Source of the DNA: Saprospiraceae bacterium
Lineage (GTDB): Bacteria; Bacteroidota; Bacteroidia; Chitinophagales; Saprospiraceae
NCBI GenBank assembly: GCA_020630775.1
Contig: JAHDIN010000013.1
Location: 1 to 64,000, forward strand
DNA: 64,000 bases
Reading direction: 5' to 3'
Part shown: positions 29,484 through 39,400 of the stretch, piece by piece
Position numbering within the stretch: position 1 is the first letter of the stretch
Layout of the letters: each line of letters begins with the position of its first letter
Position numbers and translations under genes: made by a program
Notes under the pieces: generated by a model
Told to the model about the DNA's origin: nothing
Seen by the model: the letters and a program-made list of their open reading frames with translations, nothing else
Databases searched by the model: none

Positions 29484-30014
29484 TTAAAATCGCTGTCCTA
29501 AATTAATTGCAAATCGAGGATAAGATTCTTCGAAATCACCAAAACTATCTGTTAATGTTCTACCTAAGCCTAAAACAAATTCGCCATGAAAGCCGCCTGA
29601 TCTAAAAAATTTTCCGCCAATTGCCACACCTACTCCAGCACTATTGGTAGTTTCTCCAAAAAAGAAATTGTCCTCTTTCCAAAAGGCCCCACTGCCTTCG
29701 ATAAAAAACCCCATACCACTTTGTTTACTAAAGAATAATCTATAGAATGCCATAAGGTGATAGTCTAAATCCATTTCTCGTATGGACTTACCAAACACGA
29801 TACCAGCAGAACTGTTTGATGGTAGTATTCTTTCATATTGGACTTCGACGTAGCCAAATAAGATGTATGCTAGGTTGGCTTTGTACTCGTTTTTGAGTGT
29901 AGAGAGATTTTCATATGATACTTCCTGAGATTGAGCATCAATAAAATTTGAGGAAAGATTAAAGCAAAGAAGATTTAAGCAAATTAATGCAGTTGATATG
30001 GAAGTGTGTTTCAA
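29484..30014 (-). CDS. Small outer-membrane beta-barrel-like protein, paralogue of 20927-21460
   Basis: 176 residues from a TTG start followed by a signal sequence (ALICLNLLCFNLSSNFIDAQ). The mature part has the same strand pattern and conserved blocks as its paralogue: FGYVEVQYERILP, GFFIEGSGAFW, GVGVAIGGKFF, HGEFVLGLGRTLTD. It ends in Phe (FAINLGQRF), as expected of outer-membrane barrel proteins. Role unknown. The two paralogues lie 8 kb apart on the same strand with unrelated secreted-protein genes between them. Confidence 0.75.
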   Translation of the reverse strand: MKHTSISTALICLNLLCFNLSSNFIDAQSQEVSYENLSTLKNEYKANLAYILFGYVEVQYERILPSNSSAGIVFGKSIREMDLDYHLMAFYRLFFSKQSGMGFFIEGSGAFWKEDNFFFGETTNSAGVGVAIGGKFFRSGGFHGEFVLGLGRTLTDSFGDFEESYPRFAINLGQRF

Positions 30015-30141
30015 ATCTAAGACTTATAAAATGATATAGAAAAAACAGTAATTTATAATATTTATTGCTCTTGAATCTTTGTCATCATAGTTTATTTAAA
30101 AAAAGGATTAAAAAATGAATAAAATACTCAAGCGTAAATTA

Positions 30142-31053
30142 TCATGGCGTGGCATCCAATTGGTCTGCTTGAAAGAAATGAATAAACAACAAAATAAATG
30201 GAATAGCTAGAAATATTCTTACCAAAAGCCGTGGTGCCTCACCTGTATATCCAATAGAATTAATCATAAAAAGAGGCAAAATTATTATGAAGCTCCAAGC
30301 CATTCGTTTTAGTGGAAAATCATATCTATTATCAGCTGATATTAACTTAACGCCAGCAATAATCATAAAGATAGCAGCAATTAAAAAACTAAGGAATGTC
30401 ATTATTATCAAACCTAAAATTTGACTTATATGTTCCGGTATAGGACCTGAATATGCTTCATCTGAAAATACGTCATTCAATAGGATAAAAATATATTCGA
30501 AAAATGCAATTTGTTGTGTCTCTGTATCTGCATTCAAATATTGACCTATAAGAAACGAAATAAAGAATACGCCATGGGATACATATAACGCATTGATGAA
30601 TTTTGCAACATTTCTATCTCCAACATTAACTAAAAACTTCTTGAAGTAACTAAATATCAGTAAAGGCCAAATTAAGAAAGCAAAAACACCTAAAAATGTA
30701 CTATGCAGCCAATTATATGAGATAACATAAAAGAAAAGAAAAATGCCAGTCATTATCATCGGTCTTTTGTAATCGACGCGAGCAATATCTTCAACTTTGG
30801 TATAGTCAATGCGCTCTGTAGGTGTAACAATAGGTGGAGGCTGCTTATTCTCTTCAGGAGCTATGGGCAAACTTTTTTTATGCTTAACTATATAGTACTG
30901 AATCTCACCAACATCCTTAATAGGAGCCCAATCAGACATGCCTTCAGACCAAACCAAGGAAGATTGTGTGAGACCTAAGGAGAATAATTCATCAATTGGA
31001 ACAGGACCATGCTGTACATTGTCTATGGCATAGTAATACTGTTTTGGAGACAT
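30142..31053 (-). CDS. GYF_2-domain polytopic membrane protein
   Basis: 303 residues from the ATG at 31053 (MSPKQYYYAIDN); the in-frame TTG at 31062 is less likely. Residues about 5-55 form a GYF_2 (DUF4339) domain: YYYAIDNVQHGPV, then LVWSEGMSDWAPIKDV. A proline-rich linker (KQPPPIVTPTE) leads to about six membrane helices (e.g. PMIMTGIFLFFYVISYNWL, IIMTFLSFLIAAIFMIIAGV, AWSFIIILPLFMINSIGY). GYF_2 domains are thought to bind peptides or act as sensors in the cytoplasm; the membrane part has no recognised transport motif. Function unknown. Confidence 0.82.
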   Translation of the reverse strand: MSPKQYYYAIDNVQHGPVPIDELFSLGLTQSSLVWSEGMSDWAPIKDVGEIQYYIVKHKKSLPIAPEENKQPPPIVTPTERIDYTKVEDIARVDYKRPMIMTGIFLFFYVISYNWLHSTFLGVFAFLIWPLLIFSYFKKFLVNVGDRNVAKFINALYVSHGVFFISFLIGQYLNADTETQQIAFFEYIFILLNDVFSDEAYSGPIPEHISQILGLIIMTFLSFLIAAIFMIIAGVKLISADNRYDFPLKRMAWSFIIILPLFMINSIGYTGEAPRLLVRIFLAIPFILLFIHFFQADQLDATP

Positions 31054-31229
31054 CGTCTTCAATTTAAGTTTTTAATTGGGTTACTAAGATTGAAAGTCTA
31101 TGATCAGATCATTGACTCCAATCTCTGATGTATCAATTTACTTAATTTGAAGATGAAATAGGAAATAAATCCAATTTATTGTTAAAACATTTATTAGATA
31201 GATAAAATATGAAGCTCGTACGTAGCTCA

Positions 31230-31766
31230 TCAATTCAAATACTTCATAATAGCTTCTGCGTCAGGTTTAACCTTCGATGGAAAATGCTCGAGTAACTGAC
31301 CTTCCTCATCTACCATAAACTTGTTGAAATTCCAACTGACGGAATAGTCTCCTACTTTATTGTAATCCTTCTTCGTCAACCAAGTGTATAACGGATGTTG
31401 ATCCTTCCCTTTAACCTTAATCTTTCCGGTCATTGGAAATTCAACACCATATTTAGTAGAACAAAATGTAGCGATCTTTGATTCTGATCCTGATTCTTGA
31501 AATAAGAATTGATTACATGGCAAGCCAATAATCACCAGTTGATCTTTATGATCTGCATACAGTTTTTGCAAAGCTGCATATTGCCCAGTAAAACCGCATT
31601 TTGAAGCGACATTAACAAATAGGATTTTCTTGCCTTTAAATTCACTCAAATCAATTTCAGTATCACTGTCTAGTGCCTGTAATTTAATGTCATAAATAGA
31701 ATTGGGAATTTCATTTGATTGTCCGAATAATGAGGCTGCCATAAGTAAGAATATTAATGTCTTCAT
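31230..31766 (-). CDS. Glutathione peroxidase-family thiol peroxidase (exported)
   Basis: 178 residues. A signal peptide (MKTLIFLLMAASLFGQ) suggests a periplasmic location. The family's catalytic residues are present: Cys57 in VNVASKCGFTGQY (Cys rather than selenocysteine), Gln in GLPCNQFLFQE, and Trp/Asn in SWNFNKFMVD. The second Cys in GLPCNQ and a later Cys in IATFCSTKYG fit the thioredoxin-dependent type. It reduces hydrogen peroxide or lipid hydroperoxides. Single gene, with no operon partner visible, and divergent from the LytTR regulator. Confidence 0.93.
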   Translation of the reverse strand: MKTLIFLLMAASLFGQSNEIPNSIYDIKLQALDSDTEIDLSEFKGKKILFVNVASKCGFTGQYAALQKLYADHKDQLVIIGLPCNQFLFQESGSESKIATFCSTKYGVEFPMTGKIKVKGKDQHPLYTWLTKKDYNKVGDYSVSWNFNKFMVDEEGQLLEHFPSKVKPDAEAIMKYLN

Positions 31767-31989
31767 GTTTATTAGTATAAAGCTATATAAATGGTCTTCT
31801 TATAAATTTGTTCACTTACAATTAATCCAAAGCATCAAAATCAATAAATTCAATTAAAAGTCGATTTTTTACCGACTACCCATCCGAAACTACCGTTTAA
31901 TAACTAAAATGCTACAATATGCGCTTTAACACAATTAGATAAAGGCTTTTTTATAACTTGTAATACCTGTATAATTAAAAGAAACGTAT

Positions 31990-32733
31990 TTGAAAGCAAT
32001 CATCATTGACGACGAAAAGGATGCCTTGGTTACCTGCACCAAGAAGATCGAGCTATATTGTCCAGAAATCAATGTTCTTGAAGCTTGCCAAGGTGCAAAA
32101 GATGGCCTAAAGGCTATCAAAAATCATAATCCTGATCTCATTTTCTTGGACATAGAAATGCCTTGGATGAATGGTTTTGAGTTACTAGAGTGCTTAGAGG
32201 ACGATTATAAATTTCAGGTGATTTTTGTAACAGCTTATGACCAATACGCCATACAAGCATTTAAAGTCAATGCTACTGATTACTTATTGAAGCCTTTCAG
32301 TAAACATGATTTAATTGAATGTGTCAATAAGATTAGAGAGCGGAATCCACAGTTGACCAAATCTAAAGTAAGACAGATTCAAGATGACATTAATAAACCA
32401 CAGAATTCTAATAGATTATTGATTAACACTTCCGATGGCATTCAAATTATCAAACAAGAAGAGATTATGTATTGCCAAGCAAGCTCAAATTATACCTATA
32501 TAAATTCTACAGGTGATAAAAAATTATTGACGAGCAAAACACTATCAGAAATAGAAAGCAAGCTTAATCAAGATCAATTTGCACGCACACATAAAAGTTA
32601 TCTTGTTAATTTGACCTATGTTTCATCATATTCAAATGAAGACGGAGGGTTGCTTATTCTAAATAACGGAAACACTATTCCCATCTCAAGACGAAGAAAA
32701 GAACAAGTTTTAAATGCGATTGCCAACTTGTAA
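31990..32733 (+). CDS. LytTR-family response regulator
   Basis: 247 residues from a TTG start (TTG AAA GCA ATC), the only start that preserves the receiver N-terminus MKAIIIDDEKDA. The receiver domain has the acidic pair DD near residue 7, phosphoacceptor Asp54 in LIFLDIEMPWMNG, Thr in VIFVTAYDQYAI and Lys in YLLKPFSKHD. The C-terminal half is a LytTR DNA-binding domain (IMYCQASSNYTYIN, FARTHKSYLVNLTYV, IPISRRRKEQV). It overlaps the following sensor kinase gene by 20 bp, so the two form a cognate, translationally coupled pair. Confidence 0.93.
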   Translation: MKAIIIDDEKDALVTCTKKIELYCPEINVLEACQGAKDGLKAIKNHNPDLIFLDIEMPWMNGFELLECLEDDYKFQVIFVTAYDQYAIQAFKVNATDYLLKPFSKHDLIECVNKIRERNPQLTKSKVRQIQDDINKPQNSNRLLINTSDGIQIIKQEEIMYCQASSNYTYINSTGDKKLLTSKTLSEIESKLNQDQFARTHKSYLVNLTYVSSYSNEDGGLLILNNGNTIPISRRRKEQVLNAIANL

Positions 32734-35700
32734 CTTATGGAGTAGACATAAGACCGATGACCCTCTACTGTCTAAACTATATCTACTATCATTCTCGCTT
32801 CTCTTATTCTGCGTAAAAGGATACACCCAAGAAAGTCCATTCATCTCATTAAACACTGCCGATGGTTTATCTCAAAATTCTGTTATCGACATAAAAGAAG
32901 ATCAGAATAAATTCATTTGGCTAGCAACACAAGATGGCCTCAACCAATTTGATGGGCGTACTTTTAAAAAGTACCATGGGTTCTTTAGAGATGAAACACC
33001 CGAAACATATTCAAGACTGGGCAAACTGTTCTTTGATTCAAATAATAAGATATGGGCGACCGACATTGAAGGCCATATCAATGTTATTGATTATACAAGA
33101 AGCACAAGTTATAAAGTGCACCAAATTGCTGATGCCAGTTGTGTTTACGAATTAAATCCCAATTCATTTTTAATCGGTTCCTTTACAGAAGGCTTATACA
33201 AATACAAATCCACCAATCAAGACACCGTTACCAATTCCGTAACAAGTCCTACCAGAATATTTGAAATTAAAAAGCTGGGGGATCAAGTATTTGTTTGTAC
33301 CAATAATGGCCTATTCACATTTACAGAAAACGAAGATCTAAAGCCTAATTTTGAGTTTTTCAAGGGCAAAAATATCGGCAAAATAATTTCAAATAATAGA
33401 GGCGGTTATTTCGTCCATTGTTTTATAGAAGGTCTATTTGAGATTGAAAAAGACGAAACCATTTCGCGAATTCAATCTATACCTGTTGGCACCAGTATTC
33501 AAGACATGCTTCTTGATAAGAAAAACAATTTATGGATAGCCACTTATGGATCGGGTGTGTATCAGCTTAAAGGAAAATCAATTACACAATTTAAGTATTC
33601 AAGCGAAGAGAAAAATTCCATATGCTACAATGACATCTTGTCTATTTTTGAAGATTCAAATGGTAATATTTGGTTTGGCTCAGATGGAGGAGGCATGAGC
33701 TACATCCCTGCAAACCCTAACCCTTTAAAAGTATTATCCAATACATTACTTAACAGCCCATTACAAGTTGATGTACCTAGATCTATTTTCGCGGACGAAA
33801 AAAATATTTGGATTGGCACATCAGGTAAGGGCTTAGCCAAAATCAATAGGTATAATTTCAAGGGTATACTTTATAGTGATACACCAAAAGCAGACAAGTT
33901 CATTCCTGATTCACGAATTATGAGTTTACACATGACGAAGGATTCTAGCTTATGGGTAGGCACACAAGAACGGGGTCTTCTAAAAATTAAAAGCAATGGC
34001 CAACCAGAATTTATAAAAAGTAAAATAACTGCAACTACAATATGGGATATAACCAACTTTTCTAACACCGAGCTCATCTTATGCACGAGAAATAAAGGCA
34101 TATTACTATTCAATACATTAGACTACACCACCCGCCCTATAGAAATGCCTGATGACAAGTTTTCATTAAACAAAAGCATAAGAACTTGTTTGCGTTCTGC
34201 ATCTGGCGAACATTTCTATTTTGGTGCGGATGACGGCCATTTATATTGCTTGTCAAATAATTCAATGCAGCTTGAAGTGCTTGACCTATATCCTAATCTT
34301 ACAGGAGGGATTAAGTCTTTATACGAAAAAGACAATCTACTTTGGGTAGGCTCCAGTAGAAATGGATTATTTTTATTCGAACCGGAAAAAGGTATTGTAG
34401 CACATTATACCGAGCAGCAGTGGCTGCCTAATGATGTTATATATAGCATTTTACCGGATAAAAACAATTTCCTATGGGCAAGCACAAATAATGGTTTAGT
34501 CCAATTTTCAACGGATACGACATTACTTAACCAAGCCGATTACACACCATTACATCTAGACTATGAAGCAGGTATTTTAAATAATGAGTTTAATACAGGC
34601 GCGCATTTCATTGACAATGATGGTTTACTTTATTTCGGAAACATTGACGGGATCGTATGGTTTGACCCTAATGCAACCCAAAAGAATGTGCATCCGGCGC
34701 AGTTGGTACTCTCAGAATTAGCCGTCATCAACAAAAAAGGTTATTCAACAACACAACCAATTTACAACAGTTCTAAAGTTACCATAGAACCCAATTATCG
34801 AGACTTAATTATTAATTTCTCTGTCCCCAATTTTGACGCATTTCAGTCATACCAATTCGATTATCAATTAAAGGATTATGATTTTCAAAGTAATAATATA
34901 GGCAACAATCAGTCAATAAAACTTTCCAATATACCACCTGGCAAATACACCCTTGTCATTAATTGTAAATCCACGAATAGTGAAGCACTCATCAGCACTC
35001 AATCATTAAACTTAATTTTAAAGCCTTCGCTTGTTCAGACAAAATGGTTTAAAATATTATTGGGTCTCTTGTTGGCTGGGATATTGTGGCTAATCTATTC
35101 TCAAAGAATAAGCGCATTAAAAAATAAAGCACGACTATTATCGAATATTCGGGAAGCGAAACTTTCAGCATTACAAGCGCAAATCAATCCGCACTTTATA
35201 TTTAACTGCCTTAACTCCATTGACAGTTATATACTGAATAATGAAACAGAAAAAGCCTCTGAATATCTCATTGGGTTTTCGAAACTCATACGGAGAATTT
35301 TAGATTATTCCGACGAATTGCATATTACGCTTGAAGAAGAAATCGAGGTATTGGATCTATACCTCTCTATGGAAAAGATGCGCTTTGGAGAACAAATCGA
35401 ATATCAAATTGACATAGAAAAAGATCTTAGCAAATCAACTATACAAGTCCCTCCCTTAATCATTCAACCTTATGTCGAGAATGCTATATGGCATGGCTTG
35501 GGACATAAGCCTGACGGTGGTCAAATTAAAATATCAATTACTAAAAAAGAGCAAATTTTACACATAGAAGTATTAGACAATGGAATTGGCCGTGAAAAAG
35601 CCAAGGAGTACAAAACCAAAAGATATGACAGTAAATCTATGGGTAGTAGCCTGAGTCAGAACAGAATAGACTTGCTTAATCAAATTCCGGGTAATGATAC

Positions 35701-35785
35701 GCAAGTCGTTATTGAAGATCTATACGATGACAATCAAATGCCTATGGGGACTAAGGTCACTGTGATGCTTAAGTTAAAAGAGTAG
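32714..35785 (+). CDS. Two-component propeller sensor histidine kinase (LytS-like kinase core)
   Basis: 1023 residues. The start overlaps the LytTR gene by 20 bp; a hydrophobic segment YLLSFSLLLFCVKGYTQ serves as signal peptide. Residues about 45-640 are two-component-regulator-propeller repeats (LNTADGLSQNSVIDIKEDQN, WLATQDGLNQFDG, IWFGSDGGGMSYI), forming two beta-propellers outside the membrane. A Y_Y_Y domain (about 680-765) precedes one membrane helix (ILLGLLLAGILWLIY). The kinase core has the LytS-type motif QAQINPHFIFNCLNS with His827, and the ATPase motif YVENAIWHGLGHKPDGG. It senses an unknown ligand, often polysaccharide-derived in related systems, and should phosphorylate the adjacent LytTR regulator. 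Confidence 0.93.
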   Translation: MRLPTCNLWSRHKTDDPLLSKLYLLSFSLLLFCVKGYTQESPFISLNTADGLSQNSVIDIKEDQNKFIWLATQDGLNQFDGRTFKKYHGFFRDETPETYSRLGKLFFDSNNKIWATDIEGHINVIDYTRSTSYKVHQIADASCVYELNPNSFLIGSFTEGLYKYKSTNQDTVTNSVTSPTRIFEIKKLGDQVFVCTNNGLFTFTENEDLKPNFEFFKGKNIGKIISNNRGGYFVHCFIEGLFEIEKDETISRIQSIPVGTSIQDMLLDKKNNLWIATYGSGVYQLKGKSITQFKYSSEEKNSICYNDILSIFEDSNGNIWFGSDGGGMSYIPANPNPLKVLSNTLLNSPLQVDVPRSIFADEKNIWIGTSGKGLAKINRYNFKGILYSDTPKADKFIPDSRIMSLHMTKDSSLWVGTQERGLLKIKSNGQPEFIKSKITATTIWDITNFSNTELILCTRNKGILLFNTLDYTTRPIEMPDDKFSLNKSIRTCLRSASGEHFYFGADDGHLYCLSNNSMQLEVLDLYPNLTGGIKSLYEKDNLLWVGSSRNGLFLFEPEKGIVAHYTEQQWLPNDVIYSILPDKNNFLWASTNNGLVQFSTDTTLLNQADYTPLHLDYEAGILNNEFNTGAHFIDNDGLLYFGNIDGIVWFDPNATQKNVHPAQLVLSELAVINKKGYSTTQPIYNSSKVTIEPNYRDLIINFSVPNFDAFQSYQFDYQLKDYDFQSNNIGNNQSIKLSNIPPGKYTLVINCKSTNSEALISTQSLNLILKPSLVQTKWFKILLGLLLAGILWLIYSQRISALKNKARLLSNIREAKLSALQAQINPHFIFNCLNSIDSYILNNETEKASEYLIGFSKLIRRILDYSDELHITLEEEIEVLDLYLSMEKMRFGEQIEYQIDIEKDLSKSTIQVPPLIIQPYVENAIWHGLGHKPDGGQIKISITKKEQILHIEVLDNGIGREKAKEYKTKRYDSKSMGSSLSQNRIDLLNQIPGNDTQVVIEDLYDDNQMPMGTKVTVMLKLKE

Positions 35786-35814
35786 GAAAATTAAAACTTT
35801 AAAAACAATATACT

Positions 35815-36275
35815 CTAGATCAATTTAGTAATTGAGTAATTCTTATTCGTTAGGTTATCGTTCAAATTAAATTTCTTGATATCATTTTTAGTTTGAATGT
35901 ATAACGAAGATTCAGCTTTAATATTAAAAGTCAACTCTAATTTTTTGCGATTATATTATTGATTTTTCGTCTGCCTTCTAGTAGTGCATGAAAATTTGGC
36001 TCTGACAAATCAATATACTTTGCAAACTTGTTCTTTTTGATCTTATACACCTGTAGAATTTCATTTAAGAAAGTCCCCACTTCAATAAGTTCAGATTCTA
36101 ATGGACTTTGTAAATATTTATTCATTCTAAGTTTAACAGCTATTATCTTGTCAGCAAACATCGCTTCCTCACTTTGGTTCTGTGCATGTGCATCGATAAT
36201 ACTTTTAATGATTGCGGTTTCTTTTCTGTCAATTTTGTTGGATTGAATACCAATCAATTCTATATTTTTTACCAT
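35815..36275 (-). pseudogene. HigA/XRE-like DNA-binding protein gene with frameshift in an A6 run
   Basis: The open frame from 36275 gives 112 residues and stops at TAG just after FHALLEGRRKINNIIAKN, mid helix-turn-helix. The -1 frame then continues for about 39 residues, LELTFNIKAESSLYIQTKND... to a TAG at 35817-35815, which is the expected C-terminus of HigA-like antitoxins (LA..LG...LW..IQ.KND). The shift lies in GCAAAAAATTAG; one extra A restores AKKLELTF. So this is a one-base deletion, a sequencing error, or a -1 slip at A-AAA-AAT directly before the stop. The HTH is VGTFLNEILQVYKIKKNKFA. No HigB toxin is adjacent. Confidence 0.75.
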
Positions 36276-36480
36276 TTTTAAATTTCTAGATTCAAATAAG
36301 TTTTAATAAATTCCTTACCATTCTCAGGAAAAATTATCATTTTCTATCTGTAAGATATCCTATTTCAATAGGATATTTTATTCAATTTTCACCACTCACT
36401 CACCAATCCCATCCGTTCACTCATTAACAATTTCTAAGCAAATCGGCCTCACTAAATTCGCTTTCATATAATTGAAAACA

Positions 36481-39400
36481 ATGCTGACTAAACAATTTCT
36501 TAGGGCACTCCCAATCCTAATATTCTTGATAACTGGAACACTGCAAAGTCAAAATATCTCTGAATTACCATTCGCCATAAAAAGTAATGGCTCGTCGCCT
36601 GACAATTCCGCCATGGTAGATATTCAAAGTAATAATAAAGGAATTTTAATACCTCGAATGACTATAGCACAACGTGATGCTATTTCTAATCCCGCTAATG
36701 GACTACTATTATATATCACAGAAACCAATTCTTTCTGGTATTACGATACGAGTACATTCACTTGGCATGAACTTAATTCTGGACCATCTAATATTCCTGA
36801 TCATATTACGGATCAAGATGGCGATACTTATATTCATGTAGAAGAGAATGCTGATGATGATACAATAAGAATTTATGCAGGCGGACTAGAAATGATGCGT
36901 ATTAATAAATCAACAAACAATGAACTCCTTATTGGTCAATTATCTTCAAGAAATAATGCCCATTATGGGTTTCAAGCTGGACTAGATAATTTAGGTTTCA
37001 ACAACACATTTATTGGTCAAAGTAGTGGTCAAACCAATTCAACAGGAGATAACAATACATTTATAGGAGCAGAAACCGGATTCTCAAATGAAACAGCTAA
37101 TGCTAATATTGCCATTGGAACTGCAGCCCTCTATAATAATACAGAAAAATCAGGCTTGGTAGCTATTGGAGATTCCTCATTATACAGAAACGGTTTAAAC
37201 AGTGTATACTATTATAATGGATTGCACAACACAGCTATTGGTTCAAAAGCAGGTATATGGAATAGTAGAGGTGGGAATTTGACACTATTAGGATTTAGCG
37301 CAGGCTACTCAAACACGATAGGCTCAAGAAATACCTTCTTAGGCGCTTTCGCAGGTTATAACAATACTCAAGGACATTCAAATTCTTTTATAGGCGAATC
37401 TGCTGGATTGAATAACACCTCAGGAGCTTATAATACATTTTCTGGCGTTTCAGCAGGTAGAAATAATACAACAGGCAGCACCAATACATTCACTGGAAGT
37501 AGATCCGGGTACAGTAATACGACTGGCTATGCCAATACTTTCTCTGGTTATGAATCTGGAAGAAATAATACGGAAGGCGGTGAAAATACATTCTATGGTG
37601 TTGAATCTGGATCTTGGAATACTACAGGTTCTAGAAATACTTTTTCGGGTAGAAGGTCCGGATACAGCAATACTATTGGCTTAAACAATACTTTCTATGG
37701 TTATCAATCTGGATTACTAAATACCGAAGGCGGTGAAAATACATTCTACGGAAATGATTCTGGATATGAAAACACTACAGGCTCTAGAAATGCTTTCATC
37801 GGTAGAGATGCCGGCAGGTTAAACAGTACTGGTTCATCCAACACCGCTATAGGCTATAGAGCACTCCATGGCAATTCTGACAGATCCAATATCGTCGCCA
37901 TAGGAGATTCTACTTTATACTTTAATGGCAATGGAGCTACTGAATTTGTACACGGCACCTTCAACACAGCAGTTGGTTCCAAAGCTGGACACGCCAATAC
38001 AACAGGAGACAGCAATACATTCATAGGTACTCAAGCAGGTTACTCAAATACATCAGGCAGATGGAATAGTTTTATGGGCGCTGATGCAGGTTATCTAAAT
38101 ACGTCTGGAATATGGAATACCTTTTCAGGTGTAGCAGCAGGCTACAGCAATACTTCAGGTTCTGAAAATGCGTTCTTTGGCGTCTTAGCAGGGTTGTCAA
38201 ATACAACAGGTTTTGGAAACGCCTTCTTTGGGTCTAACACAGGTTACAACAACGCCGATGGAGAACGGAATGCCTTCTTTGGATACTTTACGGGCAACAA
38301 CAATAATAGTGGCTCATACAATGCTTTCTTTGGAAATGAAAGTGGTTTAAATAATACAACAGGTAATGCCAATGCCTATTTTGGAGAAAGTGCTGGTTAC
38401 GCCAATACCACTGGAAGCAATAATGTAGCTATTGGGCGAAGAGCTTTGTATAGTGCATCGACGATATCTAACATTGTAGCCATTGGGGACTCTACGCTAT
38501 TCTTTAATGGAACAGGTGCTCAACAAGGTGGCGATGGGGTCAATAACACAGCAGTTGGTTCTAAAGCAGGTTTACTCAATACTGTAGGAAGTGATAACGC
38601 ATTCTTTGGTCATGAGGCAGGTCGTTCAAATGCAAATGGCTTTGGGAATGCATTTTTTGGTAGTGGATCTGGCAAATCCAATGTGGTAGGTTCTGATAAC
38701 GCATTTTTTGGATATAGCAGTGGACATGAAAATACACAGGGATATCGAAATGTGTTTATAGGCAATGATGCTGGATTTGCCAATACTACAGGCTATGCCA
38801 ATACATATGTAGGTGCAAGAAGTGGTCGCAACACATCTACTGGTAGATCTAATGTTGCCATAGGTAATGATGCTTTACTTAACAATCTAGACAAATCAAA
38901 AATTGTAGCTATCGGAGATTCATCACTTATAAACAATGGAGTCGGAACAAGCAATGCATTCCAAGGCTCTGAAAACACAGCTGTCGGATTTAAATCTGGT
39001 TATGCCAATACAGATGGCGCCAGAAATTCATTCTTCGGTTACGAAAGCGGCATGTCCAATACAGGTGGCACTTATAATTCTTTCTTTGGAAGAGAAGCTG
39101 GTCACCAAAACACCTCTGGTATATCCAACTCATTTTTTGGTGAAAGCGCAGGTGAGTCGAATACAATAGGAAATTACAATTCTTTTGTTGGAAGAAACAC
39201 TGGAAAAAACAATACGGCAGGCAGCTCCAACTCTTTTTACGGAGAAGAATCTGGTAGGAACAATTCGACTGGTAACTCAAATGCTTTTTTTGGAAGGGCA
39301 TCAGGCGAACTAAATACTACCGGAGATGAAAATGCTTTTTATGGTAATAATGCAGGCAACAATAACGCAACTGGAGACGGGAATGCCTTCTATGGCTATG

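Noticed and set aside
35815-36275. Complete HigBA toxin-antitoxin operon
   Set aside because: No RelE/HigB-like frame lies upstream or downstream of the HigA-like gene.
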